A stretch of DNA of 64,000 nt from positions 7,104,239-7,168,238 of the forward strand of contig NC_034013.1 of assembly GCF_000346465.2 (NCBI RefSeq). The letters run 5' to 3'. How positions within the stretch are numbered: the stretch's first letter is position 1; every line of letters begins with the position of its first letter. The notes under the pieces were generated by a model. That model worked only from the letters and a program-made list of their open reading frames with translations, made no database searches and was not told the origin of the DNA. Both the position numbers and the translations under genes were made by a program. Shown here piece after piece: positions 15,830 to 30,163 of the stretch. This DNA comes from Prunus persica (lineage: Eukaryota; Streptophyta; Magnoliopsida; Rosales; Rosaceae).

Positions 15830-16180
15830 GCGTCCGAAACTTGAGGAACAACATAACATGATGGGAGGAGTCATTTGGATCCTTTTCAGGGAAATCGAAT
15901 GGCTAAAACTATGCAATACACCAACCACTCCATTTCATAACGAACTTCGTACTAGCCTGAATTGTCCAATTTCATGGACCAATCGATATCGGATTCAGTC
16001 CAAAACTTGAGGAACAACATAACATGATGGGAGGAGTCATTTGGATCCTTTTCAGGGAAATCGAATGGCTAAAACTATGCAATACACCAACCACTCCATT
16101 TCATAACGAACTTCGTACTAGCCTGAATTGTCCAATTTCATGGACCAATGATATCGGATTCAGTCCAAAACTTGGGGAAC
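15830..16180 (+). repeat. Adjacent identical monomer pair
   Basis: Two neighbouring monomers share the unusual GGATCCTTTTCAGGGAAATC and GTACTAGCCTG variants, indicating duplication of a single monomer. The second copy lost one base in CCAATGATATCGG. Confidence 0.8.
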
Positions 16181-17156
16181 ATCATAATACGGTGGGAGGA
16201 GTCATTTGGATGGTTTTGAGTGAAATCCAATCTCTACAACTATACAATATACCAACCAGTCCATTTCAGAACGAACTTCGTACAAACCTGAATTGTCCAA
16301 TTTAATGGACCAATCGATATCGGATTGCGTCCGAAACTTGAGGAACAACATAATATGATGGGAGGAGTCATTTGGTGACTATTGAGTGAAATTCAATGGC
16401 TAAAACTATGCAATACACTAACCACTCCATTTCATAACGAACTTCGTACGAACCTGAATTGTCCAATTTCATGGACCAATCGATATCGAATTGAGTCCAA
16501 AACTTGGGGAACATCATAATATGATGGGAGGAGTCATTTGGTGACTTTTGAGTGAAATCCAATGGCTAAAACTATGCAATACACTAACCACTCCATTTCA
16601 GAACAAACTTCGTACAAACCAGAATTGTCCAATTTCATGAACCAATCGATATCGGATTGAGTCCAAAACTTGGGGAACATCATAATATGATGGGAGGAGT
16701 CATTTGGTGCCTTTTGAGTGAAATCCAATGGCTAAAACTATGCAATACACCAACCACTCCATTTCATAACGAACTTCGTACGAGCCTGAATTGTCCAATT
16801 TTGTGGACCAATCGATATTGGATTGAGTCTGAAACTTGAGGAGCAACATGATATGATGGGAGGAGTCATTTGGTGCCTTTTGAGTGAAATCCAATGGCTA
16901 AAACTATGCAATACACTAACCACTCCATTTCAGAACGAACTTCGTACGAACCTGAATTGTCCAATTTCGTGGACCAATCGATATCGGATTGAGTCCAAAA
17001 CTTGGGGAACAACATAATATGATGGGAGGCGTCATTTGGTGCCTTTTGAGTGAAATCCAATGGCAAAAACTATGCAATACACCAACCACTCCATTTCATA
17101 ACGAACTTCGTACAAACTAGAGTTGTCCAATTTCATGGACCAATCGATATCGGATT

Positions 17157-18170
17157 CAGTCCAAAACTTGGGGAACATCATAATATGGTGGGAGGAGTCA
17201 TTTGGTGGCTTTTGAGTGAAATCCAATCTCTACAACAATGCAATACACCAACCGCTCCATTTTCTAACGAACTTCGTACGAACCTGAGTTGCCCAATTTC
17301 TTGGACCAATCTATATTGGATTGAGTCCAAAACATGGGGAACATCATAATACGGTGGGAGGAGTCATTTGGTGGGTTTTGAGTGAAATCCAATCCCTACA
17401 ACTATGCAATACACTAACCACTCCATTTCATAACGAACTTCGTACGAACCTGAATTGTTCAATTTCATGGACCAATCGATATCGTATTGAGTCCAAGACT
17501 TGGGGAACAAGATAATACGTGGGAGGAGTCATTCGTGGCTTTGAGTGAAATCCAATCTCTACAACTATGCAATACACCAACCGCTCCATTTTCTAACGAA
17601 CTTCGTACGAACTGAGTTGTCCAATTTCTTGGATCAATCTATATCGGATTGAGTCCAAAACATGGGGAACATCATAATACGGTGGGAGGAGTCATTTGGT
17701 GGGTTTTGAGTGAAATCCAATCTCTACAACTTTGCAATACACTAACCACTCCATTTCATAACGAACTTCGTACGAACCTGAATTGTTCAATTTCATGGAC
17801 CAATCGATATCGTGTTGAGTCCAGGACGTGGGGAACATGATAATACGGTGGGAGGAGTCATTTGGTGGCTTTTGAGTGAAATCCAATCTCTACAACTATG
17901 CAATACACCAACCGCTCTATTTTCTAACGAACTTCGTACGAACCTGAGTTGTCCAATTTCTTGGACCAATCTATATCAGATTGAGTCCAAAACATGGGGA
18001 ACATCATAATACGGTGGGAGGAGTCATTTGGTGGGTTTTGAGTGAAATCCAATCTCTACATCTATGCAATACCCCAACCACTCCTTTTCATAACGAACTT
18101 CGTACGAGCCTGAATTGTCCAATTTCATGGACCAATCGATATCGGATTGAGTCCAAAACTTGGGGAACAT
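17157..18170 (+). repeat. Dimeric higher-order repeat, ~330 bp, three copies
   Basis: Three copies of a two-monomer unit start near 17160, 17490 and 17820. One monomer carries CCGCTCCATTTTCTAACG (CCGCTCTATTTTC in the third copy) and TTCTTGGA; the other carries AACATGGGGAACATC. The middle copy has several single-base deletions (17510-17620) that may be sequencing errors. Confidence 0.82.
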
Positions 18171-21069
18171 GATAATATGGTGGGAGGAGTCATTTGGAGG
18201 GTTTTGAGTGAAATCCAATCTCTATAACTATGCAATACACCAACGACTCCATTTCAGAATGAACTTCGTACGAACCTGAATTGTCCAATTTCATGGACCA
18301 ATCGATATCAGATTGAGTCCAAAACTTGGGGGACATCAAAATACGGTGGGAGGAGTCATTTGGTGGGTTTTGAGTGAAATCCAATCTCTACAACTATCCA
18401 ATACACCGACCACTCTATTTCGTAACGAACTTCACACGAACCTGTATTGTCCAATTTCATGGACCAATCGATATCGGATTGAGTCCAAAACATGGGGAAC
18501 ATCATAATACGGTGGGAGGTGTCATTTTATGGGTTTTCAGTGAAATCCAATCTCTACAACTATGCAATACACCAACCACACTATTTCGTGACGAACTTCG
18601 TACGAACCGAAATTCTCTAATTTCATGGATCAATCGATATCGGGTTGAGTCCAAAACATGGGGAACATCATAATATGATGGGAGGAGTCATTTGGTGTCT
18701 TTTAAGTGAAATCCAATGGCAAAAACTATGCAATACACCAACCACTGCCTTTCAGAATGAACTTCGTAAGAACTTGAATTGTCCAATTCCATGGACCAAT
18801 CGATATCGGATTGAGTTCGAAACTTGGGGAACATCGTAATATGATGGGAGGAGTCATTTGTTGGGTTTTGAGTGAAATCCAATCTTTAGAACTATGCAAT
18901 ACAGCAACCACTCCATTTCAGAACGAACATCGTATGAACCTAAATTGTCCAATTTCGTGGACCAATCGATATCGAATTGAGTCCAAAACTTGGGTAACAT
19001 CATAATATGGTGGGAGGAGTCATTTGGTGACTTTTTGAGAGAACTCCAATCGCTAAAGCTTTTTAATACACAAACCATTCCATTTCAGAACGACCTTCAT
19101 ACGAACTTGAATTGTCCAATTTCATGGAACAATCGACATTGGATTGAGTCCAGAACTTGGGGAACATCATAATATGGTGGGAGGAGTCATTTGGGGTCTT
19201 TCGGTGAAATCCAATGGCGAAAACTATGCAATACACTAACCACTCCATTTCAGAACGAACTTAGTACGAACCTGAATTGTCCAATTTCATGGACCAATCG
19301 ATATCGGATTGAGTCCAAAACTTGGGGAACATCATAATACGGAGGGAGGAGTCATTTGGTGTCTTTTGACTGAAATCCAATGGCTAAAACTATGCAATAC
19401 CCTAACCACTCCATTTCATAACGAACTTTGTACAAACTTGAATTGCCCGATTTCAAGGACCAATCGATATCGGATTGAGTCCAAAACTTGGGGAACATCA
19501 TAATATTGTGGGAGGAGTCATTTGGTGGGTTTTGAGTGAAATCCAATCTCTAGAACAATCCAATACACCAACAACCCCATTTCAGAACGAACTTCGTACG
19601 AACCTGAATTGTCCAATTTCATGGACCAATCGATATCGGATTGAGTCCAAAACTTGGGGAACATCATCATATGATGGGAGGAGTCATTTGGTGACTTTTG
19701 AGTGAAATCCAATGGCTAAAACTATGCAATACACTAACCACTCCATTTCATAACGAACTTTGTACAAACTTGAATTGCCCGATTTCAAGGACCAATCGAT
19801 ATCGGATTGAGTCCAAAACTTGGGGAACATCATAATATTGTGGGAGGAGTCATTTGGTGGGTTTTGAGTGAAATCCAATCTCTAGAACAATCCAATACAC
19901 CAACAACCCATTTCATAACGAACTTCGTAAGAACCTGAATTATCCAATTTCATGGACCAATCGATATCGGATTGAGTCCAAAACTTGGGGAACATCATCA
20001 TATGATGGGAGGAGTCATTTGGTGACTTTTGAGTGAAATCCAATGGCTAAAACTATGCAATACACTAAACACACCATTTCAGAACGAACTTCGTAAGAAC
20101 CAGAATTGTCCAATTTCATGGACCAATCGATATCGGATTGCGTCCAAAACTTGGGGAACATCATCATATGATGGGAGGAGTCATTTGGTGCCTTTTGAGT
20201 GAAATCCAATGGCTAAAACTATGCAATACACTAACCACTCCATTTCAGAACGAACTTCGTACGAACTTGAATTGTCCAATTTCATGGACCAATCGATATC
20301 GAATTGAGTCCGAAACTTGGGGAACATCATAATATGATGGGAGGAGTCATTTGGTGACTTTTGAGTGAATCCAATGGCTAAAACTATGCAATAAACCAAC
20401 CACTCCATTTCGGAACGAACTTCGTACGAACCTGAATTGTCCAATTTCATGGACCAATCGATATCGGCTTGAGTCCAAAACTTCGGGAACATCATAATAT
20501 GATGGGAGGAGTCATTTGGGGACTTTTGAGTGAAATCCAATGGCTAATACTATGCAATACAATAACCACTCCATTTCTAGAACGAACTTCGTACGAACCT
20601 GAATTGTCAAATTTCATGGATCAATCGATATCGGTTTGAGTCCGAAACTTGAGGAACATCATAATATGATGGGAGGAGTCATTTGGTGACTTTTGAGTGA
20701 AATCCAACGGCTAAAACTATGCAATACACTAACCACACCATTTCAGAACGAACTTCGTACAAACCTGAATTGTCCAATTTCATGGACCAATCGATATCGG
20801 ATTGAGTCCGAAACGTGGGGAACATCATAATATGATGGGAGGAGTCATTTGGTGACTTTTGAGTGAAATCCAATGGCTAAAACTATGCAATACACCAACC
20901 ACTCCATTTCATAACGAACTTCGTACGAACCTGAATTGTCAAATTTCAAGGAGTAACCGATATCGGACTGAGTCCGAAACTTGGGGAACATCATAATACG
21001 ATGGGAGGAGTGGTTTGGTGACTTTTGAGTGAAATCCAATGGCTAAAACTACGCAATACACTAACCACT

Positions 21070-21830
21070 CCATTCAGAACGAACTTCGTACAAACCTGAA
21101 TTGTCCAATTTCATAGACCAATCGATATCGGATTGAGTCCAAAACTTGGGGAACATCATAATACGGAGGGAGAAGTCGTTTGTTGTCTTTTGACTGAAAT
21201 CCAATGGCTAAAACTATGCAATACACTAACCACTCCATTTCAGAACGAACTTCGTACAAACCTGAATTGTCCAATTTCATGGACCAATCGATATCGGATT
21301 GAGTCCGAAACGTGGGGAACATCATAATATGATGGGAGGAGTCATTGGTGCTTTTTGAGTGAAATCCAATGCTAAACTATACAATACACTAACCATTCCA
21401 TTTCATAATGAACTCGTACGAACTTGAATTGTCCAATTTTATGGACCAATCGATATCGGATTGAGTCCGAAAACTTGGGGAACATCATAGTATGATGGGA
21501 GGAGTCATTTGGTGACTTTTGAGTGAAATCCAATGGGTAAAACTATGCAATACACTAACCACTCCATTTCAGAACGAACTTCGTACAAACCTGAACTGTC
21601 CAATTTCATGGACCAATCGATATCGGATTGAGTCCAAAACTTGGGGAACATCATAATACGGAGGGAGAAGTCGTTTGTTGTCTTTTGACTGAAATCCAAT
21701 GGCTAAAACTATGCAATACACTAACCACTCCATTTCAGAACGAACTTCGTACAAACCTGAATTGTCCAATTTCATGGACCAATCGATATCGGATTGAGTC
21801 CGAAACTTGGGGAACATCATAATATGATGG
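21070..21830 (+). repeat. Repeated monomer block at 495 bp
   Basis: The variant block ACGGAGGGAGAAGTCGTTTG, followed by TGTTGTCTTTTGACTG, occurs at about 21170 and again at about 21665, an offset of 495 bp (three monomers less three bases). Confidence 0.75.
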
Positions 21831-23599
21831 GAGGAGTCATTTGGTGCCTTTTGAGTGAAATCAAATGGCTAAAACTATGCAATACACTAACCACTCCATT
21901 TCAGAACGAACTTCGTACGAACTTGAATTGTGCAATTTCATGGACCAATCGATATCGAATTGAGTCCGAAACTTGGGGAACATCATAATATGATGGGAGG
22001 AGTCATTTGGTGACTTTTGAGTGAAATCCAATGGCTAAAACTATGCAATACACTAACCACTCCATTTCCGAACGAACTTCGTACAAACCTGAACTGTTCA
22101 ATTTCATGGACCAATCGATATCGGATTGAGTCCAAAACTTGGGGAACACCATAATACGGAGGGAGGAGTCATTTGGTGTCTTTTGACTGAAATCCAATGG
22201 GTAAAACTATGCAATACACTAACCACTCCATTTAAGAACGAACTTCGTACAAACCTGAATTGTCCAATTTCATGGATCAATCGATATCGGATTGAGTCCA
22301 AAACTTGGAGAATATCATAATAAGGTGGAAGGAGTCATTTGGGGTCTTTTGAGTGAAATCCAATGGCTAAAACTATGCAATACACCAACCACTCCATTTC
22401 AGAACGAACTTCGTACGAACCTGAATTGTCCAATTTCATGGACCAATCGATATCGGATTGAGTCCAAAACTTGTGGAACATCATAATACGGTGGGAGGAG
22501 TCATTCGGTGACTTTTGAGTGAAATCCAATGGCTAAAACTATGCAATACACTAAACACACCATTTCATAACGAACTTCGTAAGAACCTGAATTGTCCAAT
22601 TTCATGGACCAATCGATATCGGATTGAGTCCAAAACTTGGGGAACATCATCATATGATGGGAGAAGTCATTTGGTGACTTTTGAGTGAAATCCAATGGCT
22701 AAAACTATGCAATACACTAAACACACGATTTCAGAACGAACTTCGTAAGAACTTGAATTGTCCAATTTCATGGACCAATCGATATCGGATTGAGTCCAAA
22801 ACTTGGCGAACATCATCATATGATGGGAGGAGTCATTTGGTGACTTTTGAGTGAAATCCAACGGCTAAAACTATGCAATACACTAACCACTCCATTTCAA
22901 AACGAACTTCGTACAAACCTGAATTGTCCAATTTCATGGACCAATCGATATCGGATTGCGTCCGAAACTTGGGGAACATCATAATATGATGGGATGAGTC
23001 ATTTGCTGCCTTTTGAGTGAAATCCAATGGCTAAAACTATGCAATACACTAACCACTCCATTTCAGAACGAACTTTGTACAAACTTGAATTGTCCAATTT
23101 CATGGACCAATCGATATCGGATTGAGTCCAAAACTTCGGGAACATCATAATACGGAGGGAGGAGTCATTTGGTGTCTTTTCAGTGAAATCCAATGGCTAA
23201 AACTATGCAATGCACTAAACACACCATTTCATAACGAACTTCGTAAGAACCTGAATTGTCCAATTTCATGGACCAATCGATATCGGATTGAGTCCAAAAC
23301 TTGGGGAACATCATCATATGATGGGAGGAGTCATTTGGCGACTTTTGAGTGAAATTCAATGGCTAAAACTATGCGATACACTAATCACTCCATTTAAGAA
23401 CGAACTTCGTACAAACCTGAATTGTCCAATTTCTTGGACCAATCGATATCGGACTGAGTCCAAAACTTGGGGAACATCATCATATGATGGGAGGAGTCAT
23501 TTGGTGACTTTTGAATGAAATTCAATGGCTAAAACTATGCAATACACTAACCACTCCATTTCAGAACGAACTTCGTACAAACCTGAATTGTCCAATTTC

Positions 23600-26500
23600 A
23601 TGGACCAATCGATATCGGATTGAGTCCAAAACTTGGGAAACATCATAATACGGTGGCAGGAGTCATTTGGCGAGTTTTGAATGAAATCGAATCTCTACAA
23701 CTGTGCAATACACCAAGCACTCCATTTCATAACGAACTTCGTACGAACCTGAATTGTCCAATTTCATGGACCAATCGATATCTGATTGAGTCCAAAACTT
23801 AGGGAACATCATCATATGATGGGAGGAGTCATTTGGTGACCTTTGAGTGAAATCCAATGGCTAAAACTATGCAATACACTAAACACACCATTTCAGAACG
23901 AACTTCGTAAGAACCTGAATTGTCCAATTTCATGGACCAATCGATATCGGATTGAGTCCAAAACTTGGGGAACATCATCATATGATGGGAGGAGTCATCT
24001 GGTGACTTTTGAGTGAAATCCAACGGCTAAAACTATGCAATACAATAACCACTCCATTTCAGAACGAACTTTGTACAAACTTGAATTGTCCAATTTCATG
24101 GACCAATCGATATCGGATTGAGTCCGAAACTTGGGGAACATCATAATATGATGGGATGAGTCATTTGGTGCCTTTTGAGTGAAATCCAATGGCTAAAACT
24201 ACGCAATACACTAACCACTCCATTTCAGAACGAACTTTGTACAAACTTGAATTGTCCAATTTCATGGACCAATCGATATCGGATTGAGTCCAAAACTTGG
24301 GGAACTTCATAATACGGTGGGAGGAGTCATTTGGTGTCTTTTGAATGAAATCCAATGGCTAAAATTATGCAATAAACTAACCACTCCATTTCGGAACGAA
24401 CTTCGTATGAACCTGAATTGTCCAATTTCATGCACCAATCGATATCGGATTGAGGCCAATACTTGGGGAACAACACAATACGGTGGGAGGAGTCATTTCG
24501 TGGCCTTTGAGTGAAATCCAATCTCTACAACTATGCAATACACTAACCACTCCATTTCATAACGAACTTCGTACGAACCTGAATTGTCGAATTTCATGGA
24601 CCAATTGATATCGGATTGAGTCCAAAAGTTTTGAAACATCATAATATGATGGTTGGAGTCATTTGGTGACTTTTGAGTGAAATCCAATCTCTACAACTGT
24701 GCAATACGCCAACCACTCCATTTCATAACGAACTTCGTACGAACCTGAATTGTCGAATTTCATGGACCAATCGATATCGGATTGTGGCCAAAACTTGGGG
24801 AACATCATAATATGATGGTTGGAGTCATTTGGTGACATTTGAGTGAAATCCAATGGCTTAAACTATGCAATACAATAACCACCCCATTTCATAACGAACT
24901 TCGTACGATCCTGAATTGTCCAATTTCATGGACCAATCGATATCTGATTGAGTCCAAAACTTAGGGAACATCATAATACGATGGGAGGAGTCATTTGGTG
25001 CCTTTTGAGTGAAATCCAATGGCTAAAACTATGCAATACACTAACCACTCCATTTCAGAACGAACTTCGTACAAACCTGAATTGTCCAATTTCATGGACC
25101 AATCGATATCGGATTGAGTCCGAAACTTGGGGAACATCATAATATGATGGGATGAGTCATTTAGTGCCTTTTGAGTGAAATCGAATGGCTAAAACTATGC
25201 AATACACTAACCACTCCATTTCAGAACGAACTTTGTACAAACTTAAATTGTCCAATTTCATGGACCAATCGATATCGGATTGAGTCCAAAACTTGGGGAA
25301 CATCATAATACGGTGGGAGGAGTCATTTGGTGTCTTTTGACTGAAATCCAATGGCTAAAATTATGCAATACACTAACCACTCGATTTCGGAACGAACTTC
25401 GTACGAACCTGAATTGTCCAATTTCATGGACCAATTGATATCGGATTGAGTCCAAAATTTGGGGAATATCATAATACGGTGGGAGGAGGCATTTGCGGTC
25501 TTTTGAGTGAAATCCAATGGCTAAAACTATGCAATACACCAACCACTCCATTTCAGAACGAACTTCGTACTAACCTGAATTGTCCAATTTCATGGACCAA
25601 TCGATATCGGATTGAGTCCAAAACTTGGGGAACATCATAATACGGTGGGAGGAGTCATTTGGCGGGTTTTGAATGAAATCGAATCTCTACAACTGTGGAA
25701 TACACCAAGCACTCCATTTCATAACGAACTTCATACGAACCTGAATTGTCCAATTTCATGGACCAATCGATATCGGATTGAGTCCAAAACTTGGGGAACA
25801 TCATAATACGGTGGGTGGAGTCATTTTGGTGGGTTTTGAGTAAAATCCAAATCTCTACAACTATGCAATACACCAACCACTCCATCTTAGAACGAACTTC
25901 ATACGATATCGGATTGAGTCAAAAACTTGGGGAACATCATAATCTGATGGGAGGAGTCATTTGGTGACTTTTGAGTGAAATCCAATGGCTAAAACAATGC
26001 AATACACTAACCACTCCATTTCAGAACGAACTCCGTACGAACCTGAATTGTCCAATTTCATGGACCAATCGATATCGGATTGAGGCCAATACTTGGGGAA
26101 CATCACAATACGGTGGGAGGAGTCATTTCGTGGCCTTTGAGTGAAATCCAATCTCTACAACTATGCAATACACTAACCACTCCATTTCATAACGAACTTC
26201 GTACGAACCTGAATTGTCCAATTTGATGGACCAATCGATATCGGATTGAGTCCAAAAGTTTTGAAACATCATAATATGATGGTTGGAGTCATTTGGTGAC
26301 TTTTGAGTGAAATCCAATCTCTACAACTGTGCAATACGCCAACCACTCCATTTCATAACGAACTTCGTACGAACCTGAATTGTCGAATTTCATGGACCAA
26401 TCGATATCGGATTGTGGCCAAAACTTGGGGAACATCATAATATGATGTCTGGAGTCATTTGGTGACATTTGAGTGAAATCCAATGGCTTAAACTATGCAA

Positions 26501-28124
26501 TACAATAACCACCCCATTTCATAACGAACTTCGTACGATCCTGAATTGTCCAATTTCATGGACCAATCGATATCTGATTGAGTCCAAAACTTAGGGAACA
26601 TCATAATATGATGGGATGAGTCATTTGGTGACTTTTGAGTGAAATCCAATGGCTAAAACTATGCAATACACTAAACACACCATTTCAGAACGAACTTCGT
26701 AAGAACCTGAATTGTCCAATTTCATGGACCAAGCGATATCGGATTGAGTCCAAAACTTGGGGAACATCATCATATGATGGGAGGAGTCATTTGGTGACTT
26801 TTGAGTGAAATCCAATGGCTAAAACTATGCAATACACTAACCACTCCATTTCAGAACGAACTTCGTACAAACCTGAATTGTCCAATTTCATTGACCAATC
26901 GATATCGGATTGAGTCCGAAACTTGGGGAACATCATAACATGATGGGAGGAGTCATTTGGTGCCTTTTGAGTGAAATCCAATGGCTAAAACTATGCAATA
27001 CATCAACCACTCCATTTCATAACGAACTTCGTACGAGCCTGAATTGTCGAATTTCATGGACCAATCGATATCGGATTGAGGCTAAAACTTGGGGAACATC
27101 ATCATATGATGGGAGGAGTCATTTGGTGACTTTTGAGTGAAATCCAATGGCTAAAACTATGCAATACACTAACCACTCCATTTCAGAACGAACTTCGTAC
27201 AAACCTGAATTGTCCAATTTCATGGACCAATCGCTATGGGATTGAGTCCGAAACTTGGGGAACATCATAATATGATGGGAGGAGTCATTTGGTGCCTTTT
27301 GAGTGAAATCCAATGGCTAAAACTATGCAATACACCAAGCACTCCATTTCATAACAAACTTCGTACGAGCCTGAATTGTCCAATTTCGTGTACCAATCGA
27401 TATTGGATTGAGTCCGAAACTTGAGGAGCAACATAATATGATGGGAGGGGTCATTTGGTGGCCTTTGAGTGAAATCCAATCCCTACAACTATGCAATACA
27501 CTAACCACTCCATTTCGTAACGAACTTCGTACGAACCTCAATTGTCCAATTTCATGGACCAATCGATATCGGATTCAGGCCAATACTTGGAGAATATACT
27601 GTGGGAGGAGTCATTTCGTGTCCTTTGAGTGAAATCCAATGGTTAAAACTATGCAATACACTAACCACTCCATTTCAGAACGAACTTCGTAGGAACATGA
27701 ATTGTCCAATTTCATGGACCAATCGATATCGGATTGAGTCCAAAACTTGGGAAACATCATAATACGGTGGCAGGAGTCATTTGGCGAGTTTTGAATGAAA
27801 TCGAATCTCTACAACTGTGCAATACACCAGGCACTCCATTTCATAACGAACTTCGTACGAACCTGAATTGTCCAATTTCATGGACCAATCGATATCTGAT
27901 TGAGTCCAAAACTTAGGGAACATCATAATATGATGGGAGGAGTCATTTGGTGACTTTTGAGTGAAATCCAATGGCTAAAACTATGCAATACACTAAACAC
28001 ACCATTTCAGAACGAACTTCGTAAGAACCTGAATTGTCCAATTTCATGGACCAATCGATATCGGATTGAGTCCAAAACTTGGGGAACATCATTATATGAT
28101 GGGAGGAGTCATTTGGTGACTTTT
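23600..28124 (+). repeat. Dispersed duplication at 4114 bp
   Basis: About 23600-24010 recurs at about 27714-28124, marked by TTGGGAAACATC, GGTGGCAGGAGTC and GCGAGTTTTGAATG followed by the same downstream monomers. Only the two ends of this interval are the copies; the DNA between is other satellite. Confidence 0.72.
24430..26605 (+). repeat. Higher-order duplication, 1630 bp
   Basis: About 24430-24975 recurs at 26060-26605. Shared variants include GAGGCCAATACTTGG, CAAAAGTTTTGAAACATC, ATGATGGTTGGAGTC and GTACGATCCTG. The offset of 1630 bp is ten monomers minus 30 bp, explained by a truncated monomer near 25900. Confidence 0.82.
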
Positions 28125-29073
28125 GAGTGAAATCCAATGGCTAAAACAATGCAATACACTAACCACTCCATTTCAGAACGAACTTCGTACGAACCTGAAT
28201 TGTCCAATTTCGTGTACCAATCGATATTGGATTGAGTCCGGAACTTGAGGAGCAACATAATATGATGGGAGGAGTCATTTGGTGGCCTTTGAGTGAAATC
28301 CAATCCCTACAACTATGCAATACACTAACCACTCCATTTCATAACGAACTTCGTACGAACCTCAATTGTCCAATTTCATGGACCAATCGATATCGGATTG
28401 AGTCCAAAACTTGGGGAACATCATCATATGATGGGAGGAGTCATTTGGTGACTTTTGGGTGAAATCCAGTGGCTAAAACTATGCAATACACTAACCACTC
28501 CATTTCAGAACGAACTTCGTACAAACCTGAATTGTCCAATTTCATGCACCAATCGATATCGGATTGAGTCCAAAATTTGGGGAATGACATACGGTGGGAG
28601 GAGGCATTTGGGGTTTTTTGAGTGAAATCCAATGGATAAAACTATGCAATACACCAACCACTCCATTTCAGAACGAACTTCGTACGAACCTGAATTGTCC
28701 AATTTCATGGACCAATCTATATCGGATTGAGTCCAAAACTTGGGGAACATCATAATACGGTGGGGGGAGTCATTTGGCGGGTTTTGAATGAAATCGACTC
28801 TCTACAATTATGCAATACACCAAGCACTCCATTTCATAATGAACTTCATACGAACCTGAATTGTCCAATTTCATGGACCAATTGATATCGGATTGAGTCA
28901 AAAACTTGGGAAACATCATAATACAGTGGGTGGAGTCATTTTGGTGGGTTTTGAGTAAAATCCAATCTCTACAACTATGCAATACACCAACCACTTCAAC
29001 TCAGAACGAACTTCATACGAACCTGAATTGTCCAATTTCATGGACCAATCGATATCGGATTGAGTAAAAAACT

Positions 29074-29076
29074 TGG
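29074..29076 (+). other. Target site duplication, left copy (TGG)
   Basis: Three bases TGG directly precede the CACTA terminus. They match TGG at 42694-42696 after the other terminus. CACTA elements make 3-bp duplications. Confidence 0.93.
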
Positions 29077-29104
29077 CACTACTACAAAAAGTGAAAAAGA
29101 CGAC
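29077..29104 (+). repeat. Left terminal inverted repeat
   Basis: 28 bp pairing with 42666-42693. The outer 14 bp are identical, three central bases differ, then 11 bp (AAAAAGACGAC) match again: 25 of 28. Confidence 0.95.
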
Positions 29105-30120
29105 CAGAAAACAACGACGGTCTAAGTGAAAACCGTCGTGGTTTATAAAAAGACGACGGTTCTAAAAACACCGTCGTGTAATACAACCTTAGACAACTAA
29201 AAAATGGAGATTCAAATGGCTGTTCAAAAACAACGACGTACATAATTAAACAACCGACGTCTATTTGAAACAGATTTCCGCAGTGTAAAATCAATGCCAA
29301 CAAAGAACGGCAGAAGTTATGAATCGACCGACGTAGAAAGTAAAGACGACGATTTCAATAAAAACTGCCGTTTTTACTCATAAAATAACACGACGAGGTT
29401 TTCGTATAAGACGCCGTATAATTACAAACAAATCCACGGCTTTAAAATACAAAATATCGCCGTATTAAATTAATTTACAACGACGGAAAATATAAATATA
29501 TCGACGTCATTCTCGTATAGTTCTACGACGTTATCTTTAAATCGTACAATAAAATTTATCGTCGTATTTATTCATTTTATACGTCGTACCTTTAATTTTA
29601 ACGGTCGTCTTAATAAGAATTTTTGTTAACAATTTTTTTCTTTGATTTTCTTATCCTACGTCGGTAGATCTACTTAATGACAAGAATTGAAATAACCACG
29701 ACGGTTTATATAGAACACCGCCGACATAATCAGATTTGTCTGAGATCCCAAGGGTTACGAAATCTTACCAGATGGAACTCTGTTCCACATCATAATCTTA
29801 ACAGATGACACAGATTTGCAAATATTGCGTCGTGTTAGTTTACAAATTCTAGAACATTAATTTCCCTCATTTTAAATTTCCTTGGGAAAGAAAAATCTAT
29901 TTATCACGCTTTGGAATTGAAAACTAAAACTGAAAGAATACTGGAAAAAAAACTCTATTTATAATTTAAAATTAAAATCCACGTCGGTTGTAGTGCACTT
30001 AACGACGTTTAACAAAATAATCTACGTCGGTAATTATAAATCTACCGCCATCTTAACTTAATATAGACGACGAGAAAAGACGACGGTAGAACAGAAAACC
30101 GCCGTTGTTTCAGTTTCTTT
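29105..30120. repeat. Left subterminal CGTCG/CGACG motif array
   Basis: About 1 kb of AT-rich, gene-free DNA. By hand I count roughly 14 CGACG and 8 CGTCG cores in 29091-30120, often extended to ACGACGGT or ACCGTCGT. In known CACTA elements, subterminal repeats bind the element's own protein (TNPA at the Spm ends); the motif here is different. The first 100 bp holds a close pair of opposite orientation (about 29115 and 29134). Confidence 0.85.
29856..30010 (+). repeat. Direct repeat, copy 1 (left of RPN6 fragment)
   Basis: About 155 bp homologous to 31078-31231 at an offset near 1222 bp. Shared blocks include ATTAATTTCC, TTTTAAATTTCC, ACTCTATTTATAA, AATTAAAATCCACGTCGGTT and AACGACGTT. Confidence 0.8.
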
Positions 30121-30163
30121 AACATATCTTTCTGCAGGACTTGTGTAGTTCAAAGCATTGACA

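Larger units (their letters stand above)
1..29076 (+). repeat. 166-bp centromere-like satellite array, left arm
   Basis: Head-to-tail tandem repeat with a basic period of 166 bp, seen by the regular return of blocks such as GATTGAGTCCAAAACTTGGG, GGAGTCATTTGG, CCACTCCATTTC and AACTTCGTACGAACCTGAAT. Every monomer I checked has the same orientation. Monomers differ at diagnostic sites and fall into recurring variants, for example TCTCTACAACTATG against TGGCTAAAACTATG. Array length, monomer size and absence of genes fit a centromeric or pericentromeric satellite. A 166-bp centromeric repeat is known to me from Prunus, but I cannot confirm sequence identity here. The monomer is nearly free of stop codons in some frames, which gives many spurious 60-120-residue ORFs on both strands. 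No other element is visible in this arm. Confidence 0.95.

Noticed and set aside
323..29000. Hundreds of 60-76-residue ORFs on both strands (MSPKLGEHHN..., MDFTQKSPND...)
   Set aside because: They are readings of the 166-bp satellite, which happens to lack stops in some frames. They recur every 166 bp on both strands and many begin at TTG, not ATG. No protein signature.
1..29076. CRISPR-like array
   Set aside because: The repeat is continuous 166-bp satellite with no unique spacers and lies in a plant-type genome.
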